Shown: piece by piece, positions 1 through 8,065 of the stretch | Position numbering within the stretch: the stretch's first letter is position 1 | Layout of the letters: every line of letters starts with the position of its first letter | NCBI GenBank assembly: GCA_964448645.1 | Contig: CAYUZY010000034.1 | Span: 1-16,371 of the forward strand | Reading direction: 5' to 3' | Origin: GCA-2719315 sp964448645 | Lineage (GTDB): Bacteria; Bacteroidota; Bacteroidia; Flavobacteriales; Flavobacteriaceae | DNA: 16,371 bases | The notes under the pieces: generated by a model | Told to the model about the DNA's origin: nothing | Databases searched by the model: none | Seen by the model: the letters and a program-made list of their open reading frames with translations, nothing else | Made by a program: the position numbers and the translations under genes

Positions 1-53
1 CTGTGACCGTCTGCTTAGAAGGCAGATGCTCTATCCAGCTGAGCTACGCGTCC
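1..53 (-). tRNA. tRNA-Arg (anticodon UCU), 3' part missing
   Basis: Read on the minus strand, the tRNA 5' end is at 53. The acceptor 5' strand is GGACGCG, then T8 and A9, then a D-arm with stem GCTC/GAGC around AGCTGGATA. The anticodon arm has a 5-bp stem TCTGC/GCAGA and a 7-nt loop CTTCTAA, giving anticodon TCT, which reads AGA (and AGG by wobble). The variable region begins near position 5 and the T-arm and acceptor 3' strand lie beyond the window start. The gene lies downstream of the sugar kinase on the same strand, so co-transcription is possible but not shown. Confidence 0.93.
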
Positions 54-129
54 TAAATAGATAATCAAGAAATTTAATTCTTAATATAAACTTGGGCAAA
101 AATAACACTATTTACCTTAAAAAATTAAA

Positions 130-993
130 TTAAAATTGATCTTTATTATATTCTGGATTTGGTCCATTTTTAGAACAAACATATGCGCTTAAATTAACTG
201 CTCTTTTTAAGAATAACTTTACTGATATATTAGAAACCATCCCTTCTATTACCATTGCTAAAAAAGAATCCCCTGCTCCTACAGTATTTAGCACTTTTGT
301 TTTTATTGCATCTTGATAATGAAATTTTGAATCGTAAAAAATAACTCCATTATCACCAAGAGTCAAGCATATAAACTCCGTATTTGTTATTTTAGAAATT
401 TCTAACATTTTGTTTTCAATAGAATTGGATGCTATTCCTAAATCTTTAGAAATCCTTTCAATTTCTTCTTCATTAAATTTAATCATATTTGATTCTTGCA
501 TTAAAAAAGAAATTAACTCAAAATCATAATAAGGCTCTCTAACATTTACATCAAAAATTTTGAAATTAGCATGACTAATTAATTTAAGTAATGTCCCTTT
601 AGAAATTTCATCTCTTGATATTAAACTGCCGAAAACAAAAAAGTCAGAATTTTCAACAATTTTAATATAATCATCACTCATCTCAATTTTATCCCATGCA
701 CATGGATATTTAATTATATAATTTGCAGATTTAGATTTATCTAATGAAATATTAACCTCTCCCGTTTTAAAATTTTTATCTATTTGAATTAATGAGTTAT
801 CAAAACCAAGTTTATCTATGAATTCTAAAATTTGTATTCCCATTTCATCCCTGCCTAGCCTTGTTATAAATTGAGTGTCTATTTCTAATTTCTTTAGATG
901 AAAAGCAACATTTAAAGGAGCTCCTCCAATTTCTTTGTACTCAGGAAAATTATCCCATAGAGCTTCTCCAAAACATAAAACTTTTTTACTCAT
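130..993 (-). CDS. PfkB-family carbohydrate kinase, fructokinase-like
   Basis: A cytosolic ATP-dependent sugar kinase of the ribokinase/PfkB fold, 287 aa, close to the usual 290-300. The N-terminal start CFGEALWDNFPE and the GGAPLNVAFHL segment (residues 23-33) are the PfkB N-terminal signature in the form typical of bacterial fructokinases. The second signature is NTVGAGDSF (236-244), with the GAGD anion hole and catalytic base Asp242. TLGDNG (211-216) and CAWD (98-101) also fit fructokinases. It is probably a fructose-6-phosphate-forming enzyme, but specificity within PfkB cannot be read reliably. It does not look like IolC (5-dehydro-2-deoxygluconokinase), despite the inositol genes later in the window. 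It starts 24 nt after the M20 peptidase stop and is likely the last protein gene of that operon. Confidence 0.85.
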   Translation of the reverse strand: MSKKVLCFGEALWDNFPEYKEIGGAPLNVAFHLKKLEIDTQFITRLGRDEMGIQILEFIDKLGFDNSLIQIDKNFKTGEVNISLDKSKSANYIIKYPCAWDKIEMSDDYIKIVENSDFFVFGSLISRDEISKGTLLKLISHANFKIFDVNVREPYYDFELISFLMQESNMIKFNEEEIERISKDLGIASNSIENKMLEISKITNTEFICLTLGDNGVIFYDSKFHYQDAIKTKVLNTVGAGDSFLAMVIEGMVSNISVKLFLKRAVNLSAYVCSKNGPNPEYNKDQF

Positions 994-1017
994 GGATCTA
1001 AATAAGTGATTAAAATA

Positions 1018-2523
1018 TTATTTAAAAGGTTCTAATAATAAACTAACAAAAGTCTCTATACCATTGAAATAATTTCCTAATCTTATATTTTCATTAGGGC
1101 TATGCTGATTGTTATCTAAATTAACTGTGGGTATACCAACTGCAGGAACACCTAAATTATTTACAAAAGGTGAAATAGGAACTGAACCTCCACTAGTTCT
1201 TATCAAAACAGGGTTAACCTTAAAATTATTGAAAAGTATATTTTTTAACCATTTACCTTCTTTCGTATTTATAGGTGTTCTAAATGCTGGATAGGAAATT
1301 TTATAAGTCATTTTTATAAGCTTATTATTTGATAATCTTTCTTTATCATTGGGCTCATCATTTAAAATTTTATATCCTAATGATTCTATATGATTTTTAA
1401 TTAAATTAATTAGTCTTAATGGATCACTCTCAAGAACAAGTCTAACATCAATTTCAGCCTGTGCTGTAGAAGGGATTATAGTTCTAACTTGAGAACCTAC
1501 CCACCCACTTTGAAGACCTCTAATATTTAATGAAGGGTATTGCAGAGATTCTTGATAACTTTCAGCGACCTTATCTATTGATTTAATTTTAGTTCTATTT
1601 CTTATTAATTCTTCTTCAGAAGGAATCTTTTTTAAAATTGATCTAACTTGATTTGTAATATTTATGCCGTCATAAAAACCAGGAATAATAACTTTACCGT
1701 CATCGTTTTTCATCGATGATAAAATTTTACTTAATCTCAATGCTGGATTGGGAATAAAATTACCATAATGACCACTATGCTGAGAAGTTTTAGGACCATA
1801 AACTTTCAAAGTAATTGAAGCTATTCCTCTATTGCCAAAAACTAAAGTGGGTTTTTTTGAAGAATGCATAGGTCCATCTAAAATTAAAAGAAGGTCTGCT
1901 ATTAATTGATCTTTATATTTTTCTACAGCTTCTGGCAAACCTGGCGAACCTCTTTCTTCTTCAAAATCTAGAATTAATTTAATATTAAAGGCAGGTTTTT
2001 TATCATAAATTTCAAGAATTTTCAAAGAAGTTAAAAACATCATAAAAGGGCCTTTATCATCTGAAGTTGATCTAGCAAATATTCTTAAATCTTTATTTTC
2101 TTTTATTTGTAACACTTCCCAATTTACCTTATTCCATTTCTTGCCATCAAATTCTTTTAAAACAGGCGTCCAAGGACTTTTTTGATCCCACTTTGTTAAA
2201 TCTACTGATTGACCATCTAAATGCATGTAAAAAGCTATTGTAGGCAATTTCCTATCTATTACTTTTTCTGCTAAAACTAGAGGGAGAGAAGATGTTTTTA
2301 AAATTTTAAAATCAAAACCAAATGATTCTAATTGTAACCTACTCCAATCTATATTTTTTAATATTTCATCTTTATTTTTACCATCATTAGGTATAGATAA
2401 AAATTCCTTAAAAGCTTCAATACTATTTATACCTTGAGCTATTGAAATTAATTCATGTTCTCTCTGAGCAAATAAATTATTTTGATATAAAACTAATAGG
2501 AAAAATATAAATATTTTTTTCAT
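1018..2523 (-). CDS. Secreted M20-family metallopeptidase (M20/M25/M40 dipeptidase-like)
   Basis: A zinc-dependent exopeptidase or amidohydrolase of the M20 clan, 501 aa. Residues 1-20 form a signal peptide ending LFAQ, so the protein acts in the periplasm or outside the cell. The di-metal site can be followed: HLD with His101 and catalytic Asp103, bridging Asp155 in SDDKG (154-158), the EEE run at 188-190 giving the catalytic Glu and a metal ligand before RGSPG, Asp216 in LDGP, and His474 in NQHSPNE. The HSGHYGN segment (249-255) begins the dimerisation lid domain, which runs to about 375. It probably trims short peptides, but the substrate is unknown. Its ATG lies 2 nt after the stop of the upstream PhoPQ-related lipoprotein gene, implying translational coupling and a shared extracellular scavenging role (inference). 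Confidence 0.88.
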   Translation of the reverse strand: MKKIFIFFLLVLYQNNLFAQREHELISIAQGINSIEAFKEFLSIPNDGKNKDEILKNIDWSRLQLESFGFDFKILKTSSLPLVLAEKVIDRKLPTIAFYMHLDGQSVDLTKWDQKSPWTPVLKEFDGKKWNKVNWEVLQIKENKDLRIFARSTSDDKGPFMMFLTSLKILEIYDKKPAFNIKLILDFEEERGSPGLPEAVEKYKDQLIADLLLILDGPMHSSKKPTLVFGNRGIASITLKVYGPKTSQHSGHYGNFIPNPALRLSKILSSMKNDDGKVIIPGFYDGINITNQVRSILKKIPSEEELIRNRTKIKSIDKVAESYQESLQYPSLNIRGLQSGWVGSQVRTIIPSTAQAEIDVRLVLESDPLRLINLIKNHIESLGYKILNDEPNDKERLSNNKLIKMTYKISYPAFRTPINTKEGKWLKNILFNNFKVNPVLIRTSGGSVPISPFVNNLGVPAVGIPTVNLDNNQHSPNENIRLGNYFNGIETFVSLLLEPFK

Positions 2524-2525
2524 AA

Positions 2526-3956
2526 TTAATCTGATAAAAGAGGAGTCCCAAGGGGTGGTTGAGGTTTATATTCTTTAAATGGATATGTATCTGGATAAAT
2601 CCAAGTTCCAGAAGTTAATTTTAGAGGGAAATCTTCAATTCCATTAAACTCGACTTCAATTAAGCCTGCTGTATAACCTTCATTAACTTCCTTTGGAAAA
2701 ACATAAGAACCTAAATTGTTTTTTTTAATTTCAGTCTGAGTCCAACTACTATCTCCTACTTTCCATATTCTAAAATCTCTTTCTTTAGTATTATTTGAAG
2801 TCCATTTTGAAATTGAATATTTCTGACTTGGATCAATTCTAACATATACACTATCACTTTTAACCTTCCAATCAAAGTTTGGCATTTTTAGATCATTTAT
2901 AACTCTATAATAATATGACATTAAATTTTTTAAAGTCATATAATAATCTCCATTAAGGCCATGATTTCCGTTTGGAACATATTGTATATGTTTTACCCCT
3001 TTCAAATCATCCCAATAAAAACGCCATGAATCAGTAGCAAAAAATTCATCAATAGTTCCATTAATTAAAAACTTTGGAATACTTGAAAATTTTTCGATAA
3101 ACTCATAAGGTTCTACATGCTTTAATAACTTATCATACTCCTTTGAGTTCATCCACTCCATAATGTTATGATTTTGATAATCTTCTATTGCAATAGACCA
3201 TTCTCCATAAGCTTTATAATGATTTTGCATTGAAGGTCTTACATTAAGCATATCAATAACTATAGGTGCTATTCCAATAACCCTAGAGTCAACAGCAGCG
3301 CTAGTCCATGTTGTCCAACCTCTTTTGGAAGCCCCAGCAACAAAAAAAGAGGATACAGGCATTTTAGTTTTTTTTGTAATATTTTCAACAACATCAAAAC
3401 CTCTAGAGACTGCTCTAGTCATTGGAAACCTTGCTAGCCATTTCAAATCTTTATCTTTTGCACCATTAATTAAAAACTTTTCCCAACCATAAGCTATTAA
3501 ATCATCTTCATAAAATTCTTTACCGTTACTTCCTTTAAATGATATAGGCTGAAAAGGAATATTACTTATATGAGCGATTACTGATTTTGTTTGTACTGCA
3601 TGTTCTTTAGTTATAGAATCTAAAAATGAATTATTATCTAACCTTGTTCCTCCTCCAATAAACATAAGTGCTTTATCTGATTTTACATCCTTAGGAACTA
3701 CAATATCAACCCAATGCCACCAATAAGTTATATTAACCTCCTTTTCTGTTAACCATTTTCCTGAATACATTTTAACATGATAAGTTTTCCATTTATCAGT
3801 AACAACTGAATCTTTTATCTGGTAAGAAAAATCATTTCTGTTTTCTACATATTTAATTAAATGATCTAAAGGTTCCTTTTTTTCAGAACAATAATTAAAA
3901 AATAATAGAATAGATATTAAAAGAAAATAATGCTGAGATCTAAATAATAATTTCAT
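2526..3956 (-). CDS. PhoPQ-activated pathogenicity-related family lipoprotein (alpha/beta hydrolase)
   Basis: A 476-aa member of the PhoPQ-activated pathogenicity-related (PqaA-like) family, which has an alpha/beta-hydrolase fold and no well-settled biochemical reaction. Residues 1-23 are a lipoprotein signal with lipobox FNYC, so Cys23 is probably lipidated. The nucleophile elbow is GASKRG (208-213) with Ser210. NGTIDEFF (299-306) supplies the likely acid Asp303 and NGNHGLNG (329-336) the likely His332. ITYWWHWVDIVVP (76-88) and IGGGTR (100-105) are typical of the family. A C-terminal domain after about 365 looks beta-rich. It is the first gene of the leftward operon and has a candidate promoter just upstream. 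Despite the family name, nothing here implies virulence. An esterase or peptidase role on exported substrates is only inferred. Confidence 0.87.
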   Translation of the reverse strand: MKLLFRSQHYFLLISILLFFNYCSEKKEPLDHLIKYVENRNDFSYQIKDSVVTDKWKTYHVKMYSGKWLTEKEVNITYWWHWVDIVVPKDVKSDKALMFIGGGTRLDNNSFLDSITKEHAVQTKSVIAHISNIPFQPISFKGSNGKEFYEDDLIAYGWEKFLINGAKDKDLKWLARFPMTRAVSRGFDVVENITKKTKMPVSSFFVAGASKRGWTTWTSAAVDSRVIGIAPIVIDMLNVRPSMQNHYKAYGEWSIAIEDYQNHNIMEWMNSKEYDKLLKHVEPYEFIEKFSSIPKFLINGTIDEFFATDSWRFYWDDLKGVKHIQYVPNGNHGLNGDYYMTLKNLMSYYYRVINDLKMPNFDWKVKSDSVYVRIDPSQKYSISKWTSNNTKERDFRIWKVGDSSWTQTEIKKNNLGSYVFPKEVNEGYTAGLIEVEFNGIEDFPLKLTSGTWIYPDTYPFKEYKPQPPLGTPLLSD

Positions 3957-3979
3957 TTTAAAATATTTAGTATTTCTAA

Positions 3980-4009
3980 CAAATTAACGAGTTATTTTTT
4001 TAAAACAAA
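3980..4009 (-). promoter_or_regulatory. Candidate Bacteroidota-type promoter for the PhoPQ-related/M20/kinase operon
   Basis: On the minus strand a TTTG (4009-4006) is followed after 18 nt by TTAATTTG (3987-3980). This fits the Bacteroidota pattern of a TTG-type -33 element and a TAnnTTTG -7 element, with one mismatch (TT for TA). Transcription would start about 15-20 nt before the ATG at 3956. It is a pattern match only. Confidence 0.4.
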
Positions 4010-4024
4010 ATAATAAAAAACGAT

Positions 4025-4042
4025 TACTATGCATGCATAGTA
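4025..4042. promoter_or_regulatory. Perfect 18-bp palindrome, candidate operator of the fad genes
   Basis: The 18 bp TACTATGCATGCATAGTA reads identically on both strands. It lies 41 bp before the fad start at 4084 and 68 bp upstream of the divergent lipoprotein start at 3956. Palindromes of this size with a GCATGC core suit dimeric TetR- or MarR-type repressors, which often control beta-oxidation genes. It could regulate either or both divergent units. No matching regulator gene is in the window. Confidence 0.55.
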
Positions 4043-4083
4043 TTTGCAAACTTTTTGTAGATTCGTTATCACAAATATTTTTT

Positions 4084-6474
4084 ATGAAATTTCGAATACA
4101 AAAAGCTACAGTTCTAGGATCGGGAGTAATGGGTTCAGGTATTGCATGTCACCTTGCAAATATTGGAATTGAGGTATTGATGTTAGATATACCTCCTAAA
4201 AGTGATAATAATAAATCTAAAAACAGAAACATTATAGCTGATGAGGCTTTAAAAAAAGCTGTAACATCCAAACCTGCTGCTTTATATGACAAAAGTTATG
4301 TAAACAAAATATCTACTGGAAATTTTGAAGATGATTTTGAAAAAATCAATGATTCTGATTGGATTATAGAAGTTGTTGTAGAAAAATTAGAAATAAAAAA
4401 GCAGATTTTTGAAAAAGTTGAGAAACATAGAAAAAAAGGAAGCCTTGTAACATCTAATACTTCAAGCATTCCTATTTCTCTTCTTTCCGAGGGTAGGTCT
4501 GAAGACTTTAAAAAACATTTTTGTGGAACTCATTTTTTTAACCCACCAAGATATTTAAAGCTTTTAGAGATAATTCCTACCAAAGAAAGCAGTACTGAAA
4601 TGATCAGTTTTTTTATGGAGTTTGGATTTAATTTACTCGGAAAACAAACTGTTTTATGTAAAGATACCCCTGCTTTTATTGCTAACAGAATTGGAGTGGT
4701 TTCAGGAACAGAGCTTGTTTTATTGGCCGATAAATATAAAATGGGTGCAGAAGAAACTGATGCAATAACAGGATCATTGATAGGCAGGCCTAATACTGCA
4801 ACATTTAGACTACAAGATTTAGTTGGACTTGATACAAGTGATAATGTGAGTAATTTTATTCAAAATAGTGTTAAAGATGATAGCTATATTGAAAAATTAA
4901 AAAATCATAAAGAGCCAAAATTTATGCGTTATTTATTAGACAATAAATTTCTTGGCAATAAAACTGGAAAAGGATTTTATCAGAAAACAAACACTAAGGA
5001 TAAAAATGGTAAAACAATTATAAATGTTTTAAACTTTGAAACACTAAAATATGAACCTTGTAAAAAACCTAAACTTGATATAGTTAAGTCTGCAAAAAGT
5101 ATTGAGTTAATGAACAAAAGACTTAAATACTTAATTGAAGGTGATTCAAAAGAAAATCAATTTTTCAAAGAATATTTCAGTGTGCTCTTATCTTACTCAG
5201 CTAATCGTGTTCCTGAAATAGCCGATCAATTTTATCAAATTGATGATGCCATGCGAGCAGGATATTTTTGGGACTATGGTCCATTCGAATATTGGGATTT
5301 AATAGGTCTAAGTGAAGGTGTAGAATTGATTAAAAAATCTGGAGAAAAAATTCCTAAATGGATTGAAAAAATGGAAAAATCCAGCATAAAATCATTTTAT
5401 AAGTTTGAAAATGGAAAAAGGAAATATTTTAATATTAATTCCAATAAGTATGAAACAATTCCTGGCTCTGAAAAATTAATAATTTTTAATAGTATTCGAG
5501 AAAATGCTCCAATTATAAAAAATAGCGAATGTACGGTTCATGATATAGGAGATGGAGTTATGTGTCTTGAATTTTTGAGTAAAAGTAACTCTATAGGTGA
5601 AGGAATAGGTAGAGCTCTTGTTGAATCTATTCAAAAAGCTGAAGAGGAAGATTGGAATGGTCTTGTTATAGGAAATAATGCAAAACAGTTTTCTGTAGGG
5701 GCCAATCTTATGAACTTAGGTATGATGGCCATGCAAAAACAATTTAAACCTTTAGAGGAATTAGTTAATAATTTTCAACAAATAACAATGAAGATTAAAA
5801 CCTCTAAAATCCCCGTAGTTACAGCCACACAAGGTTATGTTTTTGGAGGTGGATGTGAAATTGCAATGCATTCAGATGCTGGAATATATGCTGCAGAATC
5901 ATACATTGGACTTGTTGAAGTTGGAGTTGGATTACTTCCTGGAGGTGGTGGCACAAAAGAGTTTGCACTAAGAGCCTCTGATGATTTTTTTGAAGGAGAT
6001 GTCAAAACCCCAACTCTAATTAATTATTTTAAAACAATTGCAACTGCTGCAGTTTCTACATCTGCTTGTGAAGGCTATAACTTAAATTACTTAAAAAAGG
6101 GCAAAGATTTTGTATGCATAAATACGCCTATGAATATTGGAAAGGCTAAAAATAAAGTTTTAGAACTAGCTAAAAATTATATAGCTCCAACACCAAGAAA
6201 AGATATAGAAGTATTAGGAAGAGGTGGTCTTAGTGTTTTATATTCTGCAATTAACGAATTTAGATTAGGTGAATATATGTCAGATTATGATGTTGTAATT
6301 GCTAAAAAAGTTGCAGAAGTTATATGCGGAGGTGATTTGACAAGTCCTCAAAAAGTAAGTGAGCAGTATCTTTTAGATATAGAAAGAGAAGGTTTTATGA
6401 GTCTTCTTGGAAATCAAAAAACATTAGAAAGAATTCAATATTTATTAATGAATAATAAACCTTTAAGAAATTAA
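4084..6474 (+). CDS. fadN: 3-hydroxyacyl-CoA dehydrogenase / enoyl-CoA hydratase fusion (FadN/YusL type)
   Basis: A bifunctional beta-oxidation enzyme of 796 aa that hydrates enoyl-CoA and oxidises L-3-hydroxyacyl-CoA with NAD. The dehydrogenase comes first: Rossmann motif LGSGVMGSG (11-19), then GTHFFNPP (148-155) with catalytic His150 and partner Glu162, and the C-terminal dehydrogenase segments to about 410. The crotonase domain (about 480-700) has FSVGANL and GGGCEIAM with Glu592, and VEVGVGLLPGGGG with Glu612. These match the two catalytic glutamates of classical enoyl-CoA hydratase. The order is that of B. subtilis FadN, opposite to E. coli FadB. The frame stays open to an ATG at 4033, but that ATG lies inside an 18-bp palindrome and would add 17 residues not typical of the family, so 4084 is chosen. 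The thiolase gene follows 3 nt downstream. Confidence 0.93.
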   Translation: MKFRIQKATVLGSGVMGSGIACHLANIGIEVLMLDIPPKSDNNKSKNRNIIADEALKKAVTSKPAALYDKSYVNKISTGNFEDDFEKINDSDWIIEVVVEKLEIKKQIFEKVEKHRKKGSLVTSNTSSIPISLLSEGRSEDFKKHFCGTHFFNPPRYLKLLEIIPTKESSTEMISFFMEFGFNLLGKQTVLCKDTPAFIANRIGVVSGTELVLLADKYKMGAEETDAITGSLIGRPNTATFRLQDLVGLDTSDNVSNFIQNSVKDDSYIEKLKNHKEPKFMRYLLDNKFLGNKTGKGFYQKTNTKDKNGKTIINVLNFETLKYEPCKKPKLDIVKSAKSIELMNKRLKYLIEGDSKENQFFKEYFSVLLSYSANRVPEIADQFYQIDDAMRAGYFWDYGPFEYWDLIGLSEGVELIKKSGEKIPKWIEKMEKSSIKSFYKFENGKRKYFNINSNKYETIPGSEKLIIFNSIRENAPIIKNSECTVHDIGDGVMCLEFLSKSNSIGEGIGRALVESIQKAEEEDWNGLVIGNNAKQFSVGANLMNLGMMAMQKQFKPLEELVNNFQQITMKIKTSKIPVVTATQGYVFGGGCEIAMHSDAGIYAAESYIGLVEVGVGLLPGGGGTKEFALRASDDFFEGDVKTPTLINYFKTIATAAVSTSACEGYNLNYLKKGKDFVCINTPMNIGKAKNKVLELAKNYIAPTPRKDIEVLGRGGLSVLYSAINEFRLGEYMSDYDVVIAKKVAEVICGGDLTSPQKVSEQYLLDIEREGFMSLLGNQKTLERIQYLLMNNKPLRN

Positions 6475-6477
6475 ACT

Positions 6478-7647
6478 ATGGAAGCTTTTGTAATAAATGG
6501 ATACAGATCAGCTGTCGCGAAATCAAAACGTGGTGGTTTTAAAAATTACAGGTCAGATGATTTAGCTGTTGATGTTATAAAACATCTTATGAAAAATGTT
6601 CCTGAAATTGATCCAAAACAAGTTGACGATGTTATAGTTGGATGTGCAAACCCTGAAGGTGAACAAGGTCTTCAAATAGGAAGACTCATTTCTGCAAGAG
6701 CTTTAGGAAAAGAAGTTCCTGGCATAACTATTAATAGATATTGTGCTTCAGGATTAGAGGCTATTTCACAAGCTGTTGGTAAGATCAAAGCAGGCTTTGG
6801 TCATATATATATAGCTGGAGGAGTGGAAAGTATGAGTATGATCCCAATGACTGGGTACAAATTAGCGCCTAGTTATAAAGCAAATATGGAAAACCTTAAT
6901 TATCATGTAAGTATGGGGGCAACAGCTGAAGCCGTTGCCAAAAAATATGATATTTCTAGAGAAGATGCTGATGAATTTTCCTTTAACTCGCATAAAAAAG
7001 CATCATCTGCTTTAAAAAACAAAAAATTTAAAAATCAAATTGTGCCAGTTGAAGTTAAAGAGGTTTTTGTAAAAAACGGAAAAAAAGAAACTACTTCCTT
7101 TACAGTTGAGGTAGTTGAAGGAGTAAGGCATGACACTACAATTGAAGCTTTATCTAAACTACGTCCAGCATTTAAAAAAAATGGAGTAGTAACTGCTGGG
7201 AATTCATCACAAACATCAGATGGTGCAGCATTTACTTTAGTAGTAAGTGAAGAGATAGTAAATAAATTAAATTTAAAACCTATTGCAAAAATGTTAAGTT
7301 GTGCAGTTGGTGGCGTTGATCCATTATACATGGGTATTGGTCCATGTGTTGCTATCCCTAAAGCATTAAAACAAGCTGGCATTAAACAAAGTGATCTCGA
7401 GCAAACTGAATTAAATGAAGCATTCGCTGTTCAAGCTCTTGCTGTAATTAAAGAAGCAAGGCTTGATCCAGAAACTGTTAATCCAAATGGAGGAGCAATT
7501 GCTCTTGGTCATCCTCTTGGTTGTACAGGAGCTAAATTAACTATTCAATTATTAGAAGAAATGAAATCAAGAAATCAAAAATACGGAATGGTTACAGCAT
7601 GTGTAGGAGGTGGTCAAGGAATTGCAAGTATTTTTGAAAGGTTTTAA
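6478..7647 (+). CDS. fadA: Acetyl-CoA C-acyltransferase (3-ketoacyl-CoA thiolase)
   Basis: A thiolase of 389 aa, normal family length, carrying out the last step of beta-oxidation: CoA-dependent cleavage of 3-ketoacyl-CoA to acetyl-CoA and a shortened acyl-CoA. The nucleophile is Cys89 in NRYCASGLEA. GGVESMSM (114-121) and NEAFAVQ (313-319) are family signatures, His345 sits in ALGHPLGCTG, and the second catalytic cysteine Cys375 in ACVGGGQG. It starts 3 nt after the dehydrogenase/hydratase stop, so the two are almost certainly co-transcribed and form the fadN-fadA pair. No acyl-CoA dehydrogenase or acyl-CoA ligase follows in the window. Condensation to acetoacetyl-CoA is chemically possible, but the partner gene points to degradation. 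Confidence 0.94.
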   Translation: MEAFVINGYRSAVAKSKRGGFKNYRSDDLAVDVIKHLMKNVPEIDPKQVDDVIVGCANPEGEQGLQIGRLISARALGKEVPGITINRYCASGLEAISQAVGKIKAGFGHIYIAGGVESMSMIPMTGYKLAPSYKANMENLNYHVSMGATAEAVAKKYDISREDADEFSFNSHKKASSALKNKKFKNQIVPVEVKEVFVKNGKKETTSFTVEVVEGVRHDTTIEALSKLRPAFKKNGVVTAGNSSQTSDGAAFTLVVSEEIVNKLNLKPIAKMLSCAVGGVDPLYMGIGPCVAIPKALKQAGIKQSDLEQTELNEAFAVQALAVIKEARLDPETVNPNGGAIALGHPLGCTGAKLTIQLLEEMKSRNQKYGMVTACVGGGQGIASIFERF

Positions 7648-7675
7648 TGATTATTTATAAATTATTAAATTAGCT

Positions 7676-7694
7676 AATTAATGAAAATTAATGA
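7676..7694 (+). repeat. 9-bp tandem direct repeat spanning the start of the small His/Cys-rich gene
   Basis: AATTAATGA occurs at 7676-7684 and again at 7686-7694, a period of 10. Each copy contains an ATG. The first opens a 6-codon frame (7681-7701) that overlaps the start of the 107-aa gene at 7691 in another frame. It may be a chance product of AT-rich DNA or a small translational leader. Confidence 0.35.
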
Positions 7695-8014
7695 GAAATA
7701 ATCTAGATAAATTTAACCTTTACGCCTCCTCTTTTCTTTTGATACTGGTTTTCTCAATACCAACAATCATCCAGTCCTCATTGCTTTTTCACAATCATTC
7801 TCATAAAATATGTGATGTTTCAGACACTCATTTACATGAGAAAATTAATGTATGTAATTTATGTGATTTCACCTTCTCAAAAAAAGATTATATACTAAAT
7901 AAAAACATCACTGTTAAGATAATAACTAATTATAAAATCTATTATCTTAATTTTAAAACACTCTTATCAACTTTAATTATTTTTTTTGATTCCCGTGGAC
8001 CTCCATTGGTATGA
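7691..8014 (+). CDS. Small His/Cys-rich exported or membrane protein with C-terminal RGPP motif
   Basis: A 107-aa protein not assigned to a characterised family. Residues 10-30 are hydrophobic and look like a signal peptide or membrane anchor. Then come HNHSH (34-38), Cys41, HLH (47-49) and CNLCDF (55-60), a density of His and Cys suggesting metal binding on the exported side. The protein ends SRGPPLV. Small proteins with an exported HxH/CxxC region and a terminal R(A/G)PP resemble the DUF2946 style of copper-associated small proteins, and I recall similar ones beside TonB receptors in flavobacteria (memory, not a search). It lies 43 nt after the thiolase gene, and 51 nt before the lipoprotein gene, so it could share either transcript. 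A role in metal sensing or handing on metal is inferred. Confidence 0.7.
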   Translation: MRNNLDKFNLYASSFLLILVFSIPTIIQSSLLFHNHSHKICDVSDTHLHEKINVCNLCDFTFSKKDYILNKNITVKIITNYKIYYLNFKTLLSTLIIFFDSRGPPLV

Positions 8015-8065
8015 TATTTTATCTAAACAATATCAATTTATTAATCAAAAAAATAATTAAAAATC

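Noticed and set aside
72..88. Weak inverted repeat AAGAA/TTCTT between the kinase and the tRNA as a terminator
   Set aside because: The 5-bp A/T stem without a following T-run on the relevant strand is what AT-rich DNA gives by chance.
130..993. The PfkB kinase as IolC of the inositol pathway
   Set aside because: Its N-terminus and AWD/GGAPLN pattern match fructokinases, and it lies more than 10 kb away in a different operon.
1109..1294. A 61-codon open frame on the plus strand
   Set aside because: It lies antisense within the M20 peptidase gene, has no recognisable signal or domain, and its residues mirror the reverse complement of the conserved C-terminal peptidase segment.
7035..7382. 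A 115-codon open frame on the minus strand
   Set aside because: It lies entirely antisense to the thiolase gene, whose motifs are intact, and has no features of its own.
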